64,000 nucleotides of DNA from Myxococcales bacterium (lineage in GTDB: Bacteria > Myxococcota_A > Polyangia > Nannocystales > Nannocystaceae): the NCBI GenBank assembly GCA_020633335.1, contig JACKDU010000003.1, forward strand, positions 682,001 to 746,000, read 5' to 3'. The notes under the pieces are model-generated. The model searched no databases and was not told the DNA's origin. It was given only the letters and a program-made list of their open reading frames with translations. Shown piece after piece: positions 1-8,167 of the stretch (positions within the stretch are counted from its first letter, which is position 1; each line of letters starts with the position of its first letter). The position numbers and the translations under genes are program-made.

Positions 1-936
1 GCCCACCAGAGCCCGAGCTGCGATGACGACGCGGTCGCGGCCTGCGTCTGCGCCCAGGACGACTTCTGCTGCGCCGAGTCGTGGGACGAGCAGTGCGCCA
101 TGGAGGTCACGCTCTTCGGCTGCGGGAGCTGCGGCGGCGGCGGCGACGAGGAGTGCTGCCTCCCCCACGGCACCCCGGGCTGCGCCCTCCCCGAGGTCGA
201 GGCCTGCGTCTGCGCCCAGAACCCCTTCTGCTGCGAGGACATGTGGGACGAGGCCTGCGTCGCCGCGGTCGACGAGCTCGGCTGCGGGGTCTGCGAGGGG
301 CCGCCGCCCGGTCCCTGCTGCGAGGCCCACGGCGGCCTCGGCTGCGACGATCCGGGGATCGCCGCCTGCGTCTGCGAGATCGCCCCGGGCTGCTGCGAGA
401 AGGGCTGGGACGAGATCTGCGCCGGCCTCGTCGAGTTCCTCGAGTGCGGCTTGTGCGAGGCCCCGCCGGTCGCCGAGTGCTGCGCCGCCCACGACACGCC
501 GGGCTGCGACGACCTCGAGGTCGAGGCCTGCGTCTGCGCCCAGGATCCCCTCTGCTGCGAGGCGCCGTGGAGCGACGTGTGCGTCGCCGAGGTCGAGGCC
601 TTCGGCTGCGGGCTCTGCGGGGGCGGTGACGCCTGCTGCGAGGTCCACCCCTCGCCGGGGTGCATGGATCCCCAGGTCACCGCCTGCGTGTGCGCCCAGG
701 ACGACTTCTGCTGCCAGGAGAGCTGGGACCAGGCCTGCGTCGACGGGGTCGAGCTCTACGGCTGCGGGAGCTGCGGGGGCGAGGACTCCTGCTGCCTCGC
801 CCACGCCGCGCCGGGCTGCGCCGACCAGGACGTCGAGGCCTGCGTCTGCGCTCTGGACGACTTCTGCTGCCAGGTCGGCTGGGACGACGTCTGCGTCGAG
901 GAGGTCACGACCTTCGGCTGCGGCGTCTGCGAATAG
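1..936 (+). CDS. CC-repeat cysteine-rich surface protein, 5' part missing
   Basis: Reading frame 1 is open from the first base, so the gene starts before the window; 311 residues are visible before TAG at 934-936. The protein is made of six tandem units (the first cut by the edge) of about 52 residues. Each unit has ten cysteines in the pattern CC-x(5-7)-GC-x(5-8)-CVC-x4-FCC-x3-WD-x2-C-x(7-8)-GCG-x-C. The strict spacing and even cysteine number suggest small disulfide-stabilised, secreted modules. Similar CC...CVC...CC..WD repeats are known to me in large extracellular proteins of myxobacteria and planctomycetes, with no proven role. No other domain is visible. Function unknown; exposure at the cell surface is inferred from the cysteine content. 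Confidence 0.85.
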   Translation, partial: AHQSPSCDDDAVAACVCAQDDFCCAESWDEQCAMEVTLFGCGSCGGGGDEECCLPHGTPGCALPEVEACVCAQNPFCCEDMWDEACVAAVDELGCGVCEGPPPGPCCEAHGGLGCDDPGIAACVCEIAPGCCEKGWDEICAGLVEFLECGLCEAPPVAECCAAHDTPGCDDLEVEACVCAQDPLCCEAPWSDVCVAEVEAFGCGLCGGGDACCEVHPSPGCMDPQVTACVCAQDDFCCQESWDQACVDGVELYGCGSCGGEDSCCLAHAAPGCADQDVEACVCALDDFCCQVGWDDVCVEEVTTFGCGVCE

Positions 937-940
937 GGCC

Positions 941-960
941 ACCTGGCGCTTGGGCCAGGT
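941..960. terminator. hairpin after the CC-repeat gene
   Basis: ACCTGGC (941-947) pairs perfectly with GCCAGGT (954-960) around a 6-nt loop, 4 nt after the stop codon. No T-tract follows. The next gene is on the opposite strand and ends at 1007, so the hairpin lies between convergent genes and could end transcription from either side. Confidence 0.5.
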
Positions 961-1006
961 ATCCCAGGTGTCGCGGGCGCGCCCTGGCGACCTCGCGGCG
1001 CCGCCG

Positions 1007-4000
1007 TCAGAGCGGCGGCAGGATCCCGACCACCAGCGCCTGGGTCACCCGCGCGGGATCGACGATCGACTGCTCGCGCATCCAGGCCTCGGCCTTGGCG
1101 GCCTTGGCCGCCCCCGCGTCGCCGCCGAGGAGGAGGCCGAGCGCGCGCTCGGCCGCGGCTGCATGCGAGGCCATGTCGGCGGCGCCGAGATCGTGGTGGG
1201 CGGAGGTGAGGTGGCGGAGCGCGCCGTCGTCGTCGCCGCTCTGCTTGCAGTGGCCGGCCCGCAGGAGATCCGCGAGCGCGGCGCACCAGGGCTCGCCCTC
1301 GCCGTGGAGCGCCTTGATCTCCTTGTCGACCGCCTTGAGGACGCCGCGCCGCTTCGACGTCGGGACCTTGCCGGCGGCGAGGCGGGCGAGCCCGAGCATC
1401 GCCTTGAGCTGGTGGGTCTCGCCGCGGACGAGCTGGACCCGGAGGAGCATCGACCCCTCGAGCGAGGCCTGCTGCTCGGTGAAGCGGGCCTCGGCGCGGC
1501 CAGGATCGCCGTCGTAGAGGTCGCCGTGGATCAGCGAGCGGAGCGCGTTGAAGTGCTGGATGTGGTAGCCCTGGCTCGTCCACCGCCGGAAGACCTCGGC
1601 GAGCGCGTCGCGGTGCTCCTGGGTCGCGTCGCGGGCGAGCCAGTGCATGAAGAGGCGGGCCTTGAGATCGGCGTCGGAGTAGAGGTTGCCGCGCTCCTCG
1701 GCGTCGCGGAGCGCGAAGGGGAGGCGGCGGACCAGCTCGCCGATCTCGCCGGCGTACATCAGCGCGCCGAAGCCGAAGCGCTGCGAGGTCGCCTTCTGCC
1801 AGATCGCCCCCGGGCAGCGCTCGCGGAGCATCACGTCGGCCTCGGTCGCGTAGGCGACGGCCCGGCGCCAGAGCCCCGAGAGGTAGTTGCAGGCGGCGGC
1901 GATCATCGTCGTCTGGGCGATCGCCGCGGCTGAGCCGGTCTTCTCGGCGAGCTCGCTCGCCTGCTTGGAGAGGACGAAGGCCTGGGCGCGGTTGCTGCGG
2001 TCGCCGCCGGAGGCGAGGAAGCCGGCCTCCATGCTCATCGCGTTCGCCACCCGGATCGGCTCGCCGGCCTCGAGCGCCTGCAGGAGGCCGCGGGCGGCGT
2101 AGTCGTTGCCGCGGATGTTGTCGATCATCGAGAGGCCGGTCGAGACCGCCCAGCAGATGTCGATGAGGTGGAGCTTGTCGGGCGGCACCTGCTCGGCCGG
2201 GCGCTCGGTGAAGCCGTAGCCGCGGAGCTTGAGCTGGAGGCGCCGGGTGACCAGCGAGAGGAGCGCGCGCTTCGGCGTCGGCGCGAGGCGGAGGCCGGCC
2301 TGGGCGAGGACCTCGCCGAGGACCTCGCGCCCCTCGTCGAGGTGGCCGCTGCTGAGGAGCTGCTCGGCCGCCGCCCGCCGGAGCTCGAGGCCGCGCTGGG
2401 CGTCGACGAGGCCGGCGGCGCGGAGGTAGGCGTGGGCGGCCTCGCGGCAGCGGCCGGCGTTGGCGAGCGCGTCGCCGAGGCCGCGCTCGAGGCGGGCCTT
2501 CGAGAGGCGGCTGGCGGTCGCGCTCTCCTCCGGCAGCTCCTCGTTGGTCGGCGCGAGCTCGAGGGCCCGCCGGAAGAAGAGCGCCGCCTGATCGAAGGCC
2601 AGCGCCTCGCTCGCCTTGGCGGCCGCGCGGTCGGCGAAGATGGCGGCCTTGAGGCGATCGCCGGCGCCGCGGTAGTGGCCGTAGAGCGCCTCGGGATCGT
2701 CGAGCCCGAACTTCTCCATCGCCCCCGCGATCGTCCGGTGGAGGCCGCGGACGGCCTCGGGATCGAGGAGGGAGAGGAAGGTCTCGCGGATCCGATCGTG
2801 GTAGAGCTCGAGGCGCTCGTCGGCGCCGCTGCGGCGGAGGAGCTTGGCGTTGACCAGGCTCTTGACCAGCGGGCGCTCGTCGCCGCGGAGGCCGGCGGCC
2901 GCGGCCGCGACCTCGCTCGGGAGCGGGTGGGAGGCGACCGCGAGGGCGTCGACGAGCTCGGCCGCGCCCTCGGGCTGGCTGGCGAGGCGGGCCGCCAGCA
3001 TCTCGCCGAGGCCGACCCCGGTCGCGCCGACGTCGTCGCCGTTGAGGACGTAGAGCGCGAGCTGCTCGGCGAGGAAGGGCGAGCCCGCGGCCTCGCGGGC
3101 GATCGTCGGGATGAAGGCGCGAGCCTCGGCGATCGATCCCAGGAGGTCGCTGACGAGCTCGCGGATCTGATTGTCGGTGAGCGGGGTGACGGCGATCGAG
3201 CGCCGCCCCGGCGTCCCGGTGCGGGCGAGGATCTCGCGGAGGAAGGGCTGGGCCTCGATCTCCTCGGAGCGGAAGGTCGCGAGGAGGAGGAGGGCCGGCG
3301 CGGGATCGCGGAGGAGGTCGTCGAGGAGGAGCGCCGAGTCGGCGTCGGCCCACTGCAGATCGTCGATGTAGATGATCACCTTGCGGCGATCGCTGAGGCG
3401 ACCGAGGAGGTCGCGGAGGGCGGCGAAGGCCTTGCGACGGAGCTCGAGGCGGTCGAAGCTGCTCCGCTGCATCGGCCGGTCCATCAGCGCCTCGACGACC
3501 GTGCTCATCACCGGGAAGATCCGGGCGAGCGCCCAGAGGTCGCGCGGGAGGAGGACCCGCGCCTCCTCCTCGGGGAGGTTGATCAGGAGGCGGCTGAGGC
3601 TGTCGACGACCCCGTCGAGCGCCTTGTAGGGGACCGACTCGTGGACGTAGCAGCGGCTCTGGAGGACGATCACCGCGGGGTCGGCCCGCTGCTCGCCGAG
3701 GAAGTGGCGGACCAGCGCGGTCTTGCCGGTGCCCGAGGGGCCGTGGACATAGGCCGCGACCGCGTCGCCGGCGGCCGCGCGGGCGGCCGCGTCGCGGAGA
3801 TCGGCGATCTGGCGCTCGCGGCCGACGAGGTGCTCACCGAGCTCGGCGGCGACGACCCGGGCGACCGGACGCTCGCTCGCGCCGAGCGTCGCCAGGATCT
3901 CGTCGGCCTTGGGCCGCGCCTCGGGATCGCGGGCGAGGAGGCGGGCGCAGAGCTCCGCGAGATCGGCGGGGACGTCCGGGGCGAATTGATCCGGGCGCGG

Positions 4001-5101
4001 CGCGTCGAGCTTGCGCTTGTCCATCAGGACCTGGATCAGCGACCCAGTGAAGGGCCGACGCCCGGTCAGCGCCTCGAAGAGCATCACGCCGATCGCGTAC
4101 CAGTCGCTCGCCGGCAGGGCCTGGCCCTCGACCTGCTCCGGGGCCATGTAGGCGGCGGTGCCGGTGAGGCCCTCGCCGCCGTCGGCGGCGGCGAGCTCGG
4201 TCGCCAGGCCGAAGTCGAGGATCACGACCCGGCCCTCGTCGGTGACCATCACGTTCGAGGGCTTGAGATCGCGGTGGAGCTTGCCGGCGTCGTGGATCGC
4301 CGCGACTCCGTTTGCGAGCTGACGGAGCGCGACGCGGAGGCGGGCGAGGTTGAGCGGGCCGGCGACGGTCGGGTCACGCACCGGCTGATCGGCGCGGGTC
4401 GACCCGCTCTTTTCGCCGTCGTCGGTGAGCTCGAGGTCCTCGAGGATCGGCCGCCGCGGGCTCGATCCTGGCTCGGTGTCGACGTCGGCGAGGCTGGTCG
4501 AGGTCGCGGTGTTGCGGGCGTCGTCGCCGATCCTTCCGGGCGGCTGGAAGCGCGGCGCTGGCGTCGCCTTGGCGGCCGCCTTGGCGAGGAGTCCGGCGAG
4601 CGCGGGGTGGCGGGCGGTCGGCGGCGCGGGCAGCGGGGCGCCAGCGCTGCTCGCGGCGATCGTCCCGTCCTCGCCCGCGGGATCGGTGGCGTCCTCGATC
4701 CCGTTGTCGCCCTCGTCCGCGGTGTCAGCGAGGGCGGAGGGGGCCTCGAGGTGGCTGGCCCAGCCGGCGAGCGTCTCGAGATCGCCGATCTCGCTCTCGG
4801 GCCGGACGTAGGCCAGGAAGTTGGTCCCGTCGACCTTCTCCATGGTGAAGAAGCAGCTCTCGGGCTCGATGAAGAGCTCGTAGAGGTTCACCAGGTTGGG
4901 GTGGGAGATGTCCGCGAGGGTCCGGAACTCGCGCTTGAAGCGATAGAGCGCGTTGGCCTCGGCGTTCGGCAGGGTCTTGAGCGCGACCACCCGATCGCGC
5001 TCGCGATCGTAGGCCTCGAAGACGACGCCCATCGCCCCTGCGCCGAGGCGGGTGCGGACGTCGAAGCGATCGATCGCGCTGGCCTTGTCCTGATCGGTCA
5101 C
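1007..5101 (-). CDS. Ser/Thr protein kinase fused to AAA ATPase and TPR-like region (PknK-like)
   Basis: Large soluble regulator of about 1364 residues. The kinase domain has GAGAMG (~res 20), catalytic HRDLKPSN (~276), DFG (~296) and APEQ. Between the hinge (FLAYVRP, ~95) and helix E (~250) sits a ~150-residue Ala/Pro/Asp-rich insert. After ~430 comes an AAA_16-type ATPase with Walker A GPSGTGKT (~452) and Walker B IIYIDDLQWAD (~575), then a long helical C-terminal half resembling TPR/MalT-type sensor regions. No membrane segment is seen. The start is uncertain. GTG at 5101 is preferred because a TATCCT hexamer lies 11 nt upstream; a TTG at 5170 would overlap the upstream crotonase stop and add 23 residues. 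Likely a cytoplasmic signalling kinase; substrate unknown. Confidence 0.9.
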   Translation of the reverse strand: MTDQDKASAIDRFDVRTRLGAGAMGVVFEAYDRERDRVVALKTLPNAEANALYRFKREFRTLADISHPNLVNLYELFIEPESCFFTMEKVDGTNFLAYVRPESEIGDLETLAGWASHLEAPSALADTADEGDNGIEDATDPAGEDGTIAASSAGAPLPAPPTARHPALAGLLAKAAAKATPAPRFQPPGRIGDDARNTATSTSLADVDTEPGSSPRRPILEDLELTDDGEKSGSTRADQPVRDPTVAGPLNLARLRVALRQLANGVAAIHDAGKLHRDLKPSNVMVTDEGRVVILDFGLATELAAADGGEGLTGTAAYMAPEQVEGQALPASDWYAIGVMLFEALTGRRPFTGSLIQVLMDKRKLDAPRPDQFAPDVPADLAELCARLLARDPEARPKADEILATLGASERPVARVVAAELGEHLVGRERQIADLRDAAARAAAGDAVAAYVHGPSGTGKTALVRHFLGEQRADPAVIVLQSRCYVHESVPYKALDGVVDSLSRLLINLPEEEARVLLPRDLWALARIFPVMSTVVEALMDRPMQRSSFDRLELRRKAFAALRDLLGRLSDRRKVIIYIDDLQWADADSALLLDDLLRDPAPALLLLATFRSEEIEAQPFLREILARTGTPGRRSIAVTPLTDNQIRELVSDLLGSIAEARAFIPTIAREAAGSPFLAEQLALYVLNGDDVGATGVGLGEMLAARLASQPEGAAELVDALAVASHPLPSEVAAAAAGLRGDERPLVKSLVNAKLLRRSGADERLELYHDRIRETFLSLLDPEAVRGLHRTIAGAMEKFGLDDPEALYGHYRGAGDRLKAAIFADRAAAKASEALAFDQAALFFRRALELAPTNEELPEESATASRLSKARLERGLGDALANAGRCREAAHAYLRAAGLVDAQRGLELRRAAAEQLLSSGHLDEGREVLGEVLAQAGLRLAPTPKRALLSLVTRRLQLKLRGYGFTERPAEQVPPDKLHLIDICWAVSTGLSMIDNIRGNDYAARGLLQALEAGEPIRVANAMSMEAGFLASGGDRSNRAQAFVLSKQASELAEKTGSAAAIAQTTMIAAACNYLSGLWRRAVAYATEADVMLRERCPGAIWQKATSQRFGFGALMYAGEIGELVRRLPFALRDAEERGNLYSDADLKARLFMHWLARDATQEHRDALAEVFRRWTSQGYHIQHFNALRSLIHGDLYDGDPGRAEARFTEQQASLEGSMLLRVQLVRGETHQLKAMLGLARLAAGKVPTSKRRGVLKAVDKEIKALHGEGEPWCAALADLLRAGHCKQSGDDDGALRHLTSAHHDLGAADMASHAAAAERALGLLLGGDAGAAKAAKAEAWMREQSIVDPARVTQALVVGILPPL

Positions 5102-5166
5102 GACGGGGCCCAAGGATACGGTTTTTTCGCCGCGGTGGTTCGGGCGAAAAGGAGCGCGCGCGCCGA

Positions 5167-6099
5167 TCAACCCTTGAAGGTCGAGGGTCCCGCGTCACCG
5201 AAGGGTTGGTCGCGTTCGCGCACCGCCTGGCGGAAGCCGACCTCACGCGCCCGGGCGGCGAAGGCGTAGCCCTCGGGGGTGTGGCGGGTGATCCCATCAA
5301 AGACCGTGCCGAGCACCTGCGATGTGTAGAGGCCCTGCTGGACGATGCTCTGGTTGACCATCAGTTTCATCATCATCAGCTGGTTTTGTGGGACTTGGGC
5401 GATTCGCTGGAGGAGCGCCTCGAATTTTGCGTCGAGCTCGGCGGGCGGCGCCGACTCAACCGCCAAACCCCACGCCGCCGCCTCCTTGCCCGAGAGGCAG
5501 TCGCCGGTGAAGAGGAGGCGCTTGGTCCGCTCCATGCCGATCCGGTAGACCCACATCGCCGAGGTCGGGCATCCCCAGACGCGCGCCGGCGGGTAGCCGA
5601 TCTTGGCGTCGTCGGCGACCACGAGGAGGTCGGCGCAGAGGGCCATGTCCGATCCGCCACCGACGCAGAAGCCGTGGATCTTGGCGATCACCGGCTTGTC
5701 ACCGTGAAAGAGGCTCATGAAGCCCTTCAGGTTCCGGCTCATCATCGCGTAGTCCAGCATCGGATCCCAGGTCCGGCGGGGGTCGTGGTTCCCCAGGACG
5801 ACCTCGGGGTCGAGCGCCGAGCCCGGCGGCAGCGGCGACGACGCCGGATCGCTGTAGCCGACCTGGCCCGGATCGTCCTCCGCGTGGCCGAGATCGTAGC
5901 CGCCGCAGAAGCCCTTGCCGTTGCCGCTGAGGGCGATCACGTGGATCTCGGGATCGAGGTTGGCGCGCTCGACACACGCGGCGATCTCCTGCGGCATCTC
6001 AAAGGTGATGCTGTTGCCGCGCTCCGGCCGGTTGAGGGTGATCCGGGCGATCCTGCCGGTGGTCTCGTAGGTGAGGGTGCGGAGGGTCTCGACGCTCAT
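5167..6099 (-). CDS. enoyl-CoA hydratase/isomerase family (crotonase) protein
   Basis: 310 residues with the crotonase fold signature: ITLNRPERGNSI near the N-terminus, the oxyanion-hole stretch GNGKGFCGGYDL (~60-71), and HGFCVGGGSDMALCADLLV (~145-163). It lies directly upstream of the kinase gene on the same strand. The family hydrates or isomerises acyl-CoA esters, but members have varied reactions. A ~50-residue insert after the first oxyanion motif is longer than in classical FadB-type hydratases. The position equivalent to the first catalytic Glu lies within HGFCVGGGSD, where no Glu is visible, so hydratase activity is not assured. Cytoplasmic lipid or secondary metabolism is the likely setting. 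Confidence 0.85.
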   Translation of the reverse strand: MSVETLRTLTYETTGRIARITLNRPERGNSITFEMPQEIAACVERANLDPEIHVIALSGNGKGFCGGYDLGHAEDDPGQVGYSDPASSPLPPGSALDPEVVLGNHDPRRTWDPMLDYAMMSRNLKGFMSLFHGDKPVIAKIHGFCVGGGSDMALCADLLVVADDAKIGYPPARVWGCPTSAMWVYRIGMERTKRLLFTGDCLSGKEAAAWGLAVESAPPAELDAKFEALLQRIAQVPQNQLMMMKLMVNQSIVQQGLYTSQVLGTVFDGITRHTPEGYAFAARAREVGFRQAVRERDQPFGDAGPSTFKG

Positions 6100-6191
6100 C
6101 GCGCCGACGCTAGCAGGGGCCGGCGATCGCCGACGAGGAGAATTCGCCGGCCGCGGGTGGCCCTGGCGGCGCTGCGGCGTATCCTCCGGCC

Positions 6192-7079
6192 GTGCACGTC
6201 CCCGCGCTCCTCCGTCGCTCGTCCATCCTCCCGCTCGTCCTCCCGCTCGTCCTCCTGGGCCTCGCCTGCGGGCCCAGCGGCGACGCGGCGTCGCCGAGCT
6301 CGGTGGTCGCGGCCGCGCCGGCGGCCCCGGGCGAGGCAGGGGAGGGGAAGCACGGCGAGCACGGCGAGCACGCGAAGCACGGCGAGCACGCGAAGCACGG
6401 CGAGCATGCGCAGCATGGAGATCACGGTGAGCATGGCGAGCACGGCCACGCCCACGGCGAGGGGCCGCTCGGCGGCTCGCACCGCCACCACGGCGGCCAC
6501 CACCGCTTCGACGATCCCGCGAAGTGGGCGAAGGAGTTCGACAGCCCGGAGCGCCTGGCCTGGCAGAAGCCCGACGCGGTGGTCAGCGGCCTCGGCCTCG
6601 CCGACGACGCGGTGGTCGCCGATCTCGGCGCCGGCACCGGCACCTTCGCGGTCCGCCTGGCCCGCGCGGTCCCCCGGGGCAAGGTCCTGGCCAACGACGT
6701 CGAGGCGTCGATGGTCGAGTACCTCGGGCAGCGGGCGCGCGACGAGGGGCTCGAAAACCTCGTCGCGGTCCAGGGCAGCGCCGACGATCCCTCCCTCCCC
6801 GAGGACATCGACCTCGCCTTCATGTGCGACGTCTTCCACCACATCGAGGACGTCCCGGGCTTCTTCGGCAAGGTCCACGCCCGCCTGCGGCCCGACGGGC
6901 GCCTGGTGATCGTCGACTTCAAGAAGGACGCCCCCGACGACGCCCCGGGGCCGCCGGCGGCGATGCGGGTCGATCACAGCGAGGTCGTCAAGCGCCTCAC
7001 CGACGTCGGCTTTCGGGTCGTCAACGTCGACGTGGCGACCCTCGAGTATCAGTACATCGTCGAGATGCGCCGCGCCTGA
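6192..7079 (+). CDS. His-rich lipoprotein with SAM-methyltransferase domain
   Basis: 295 residues, GTG start. The N-terminus has Arg residues, a hydrophobic core and a lipobox LGLAC, so it should be exported and lipidated. Residues ~53-106 contain about twenty His in HGEHAKHGEH-type repeats, a likely metal-binding tether. After it comes a class I methyltransferase core: DPAKWAKEFDSPERLAWQKP, the SAM loop VADLGAGTGTFA (~145-156), FMCDVFHHIED, and LRPDGRLVIVDF. Exported methyltransferase-like proteins of this type are widespread in Gram-negative bacteria, yet no periplasmic SAM pool is known, so the real substrate is open. A TATCCT hexamer at 6180-6185 ends 6 nt before the start, suggesting a leaderless mRNA. 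Confidence 0.85.
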   Translation: MHVPALLRRSSILPLVLPLVLLGLACGPSGDAASPSSVVAAAPAAPGEAGEGKHGEHGEHAKHGEHAKHGEHAQHGDHGEHGEHGHAHGEGPLGGSHRHHGGHHRFDDPAKWAKEFDSPERLAWQKPDAVVSGLGLADDAVVADLGAGTGTFAVRLARAVPRGKVLANDVEASMVEYLGQRARDEGLENLVAVQGSADDPSLPEDIDLAFMCDVFHHIEDVPGFFGKVHARLRPDGRLVIVDFKKDAPDDAPGPPAAMRVDHSEVVKRLTDVGFRVVNVDVATLEYQYIVEMRRA

Positions 7080-7106
7080 TCTGTCCCTGGGAACAGATAG
7101 TCTCGA

Positions 7107-7127
7107 CCTCGACCGCGCTAGTCGAGG
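7107..7127. terminator. hairpin between convergent genes
   Basis: CCTCGAC (7107-7113) pairs with GTCGAGG (7121-7127), loop of 7 nt. It lies between the methyltransferase-like gene (plus) and the end of the App1-like gene (minus, stop at 7118-7120), so it overlaps the minus-strand stop codon. There is no T-tract. It is immediately preceded by the dyad at 7081-7096 described under findings. Confidence 0.4.
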
Positions 7128-8167
7128 AGCGGGATCCCGAGGAAGCGGTGGCGCTGCCGGCGGAAGCGCGCCTCGTGGTAGAGCCCGAGGTAGTTGATCT
7201 CGGTCAGCCACTCCGGGCTCTTGCGGCGGACGTGGGCGAGATCGGCGGCGGTCGAGCGGAGGCGGCGGATGAAGGTCGAGACCGTGCGGCCGCGGGTCGC
7301 CTCGACCGCGCCGAGCTCGCCCGCCAGGCGCTCGACGTCGCTGACCGCGACCACCCCGCGGCGGACGAGATCCTGGACCGAGTTGGCGAGGCGCTCGGGC
7401 GTGTAGCCGGCCTGGCTCATCGCCTCGAGGACCGCGACGATGTCGCGCCCGCGCATGATCTCGCCCTGGTGGAGGACCAGCGCCGCCTGGAGGTAGTTGT
7501 AGATCGGCACCACCCGCGCGCCGTAGGGGGCGAAGCGGTCGAGCGGCGAGCGGGCCTCGAGGTGGATGAAGATCCGCCGGACCGCGTCGCCGCTCCCGAA
7601 GATCCGGCCGTGGAGCGCCATGATCTCGTCGACCTCCGAGCGGTAGAGCTTGCAGGCGGCGAGGATCGACGCGAGCTGGACCGCGTCGACCCGGCCCGCG
7701 AGGATGTCGGCGTAGAGCGAGTAGATGAAGGCGTCCTGCTCGGCGTCGTCGCCGAAGAGGACCTCGTCGAGCTTGACCGCGCCGACGAAGGTCCGGAGGA
7801 GGGCGCCGAGCTTGTAGCCGACCTGGCCGCGGACCGAGCGGAAGCGGCCGGCGAGGACGTTCTGCAGGTTCGGCTTGAGGATGAAGACGTCGGGCTCGAT
7901 CCCGTCGAGGCGGAGCTTGCGGGTCAGCACCGCGCGCATCTGGGTCGGCGAGCCGCTGACGAAGGTGACCCGTCGCTGGCGGCGCTCGTGGGGATCGAGG
8001 AGCGCCTGGAGGAGCGCGCGGGCGCCGGCGACCGCGACCTTGTCCTCCGCCTTCTGGCGGTAGGTCTTGATCAGATCCTTGACCGTGTCGAACTCGGTGC
8101 GCAGGTAGGTCTTGTCGAGATCCCAGCGCAGGTGGAGGAGGTGGCCGGAGCCCATCCACTCGCTCAT
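7118..8167 (-). CDS. App1-like (DUF2183) HAD phosphatase domain protein
   Basis: 349 residues. An HAD-type motif I WDLDKTYL lies near the N-terminus (~14-21), followed by VTFVSGSPTQMR (motif II-like Ser), a conserved Lys region, and LFGDDAEQDAFIYSLYADI. This arrangement matches the catalytic domain of yeast-type App1 phosphatidate phosphatases (Pfam DUF2183), whose bacterial members are mostly uncharacterised. The ATG at 8167 overlaps the stop of the upstream plsX-like gene in an ATGA (8164-8167), so the two are probably translated together and act in the same lipid pathway (inference). The C-terminal 150 residues are helical and unassigned. Confidence 0.7.
   Translation of the reverse strand: MSEWMGSGHLLHLRWDLDKTYLRTEFDTVKDLIKTYRQKAEDKVAVAGARALLQALLDPHERRQRRVTFVSGSPTQMRAVLTRKLRLDGIEPDVFILKPNLQNVLAGRFRSVRGQVGYKLGALLRTFVGAVKLDEVLFGDDAEQDAFIYSLYADILAGRVDAVQLASILAACKLYRSEVDEIMALHGRIFGSGDAVRRIFIHLEARSPLDRFAPYGARVVPIYNYLQAALVLHQGEIMRGRDIVAVLEAMSQAGYTPERLANSVQDLVRRGVVAVSDVERLAGELGAVEATRGRTVSTFIRRLRSTAADLAHVRRKSPEWLTEINYLGLYHEARFRRQRHRFLGIPLLD

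Noticed and set aside
5102..5170. Kinase start at TTG 5170 overlapping the crotonase stop
   Set aside because: The extra 23 residues are not kinase-like, TTG lacks a ribosome site, and a -10-like hexamer lies just before GTG 5101. Kept as an alternative only.
2168..5269. Plus-strand open frame of 1033 codons opposite the kinase/AAA gene
   Set aside because: It is the mirror of a gene with near-total G/C third positions. The translation is an Arg/Glu/Ala/Val mix without domains, while the minus strand holds full kinase and AAA motifs.
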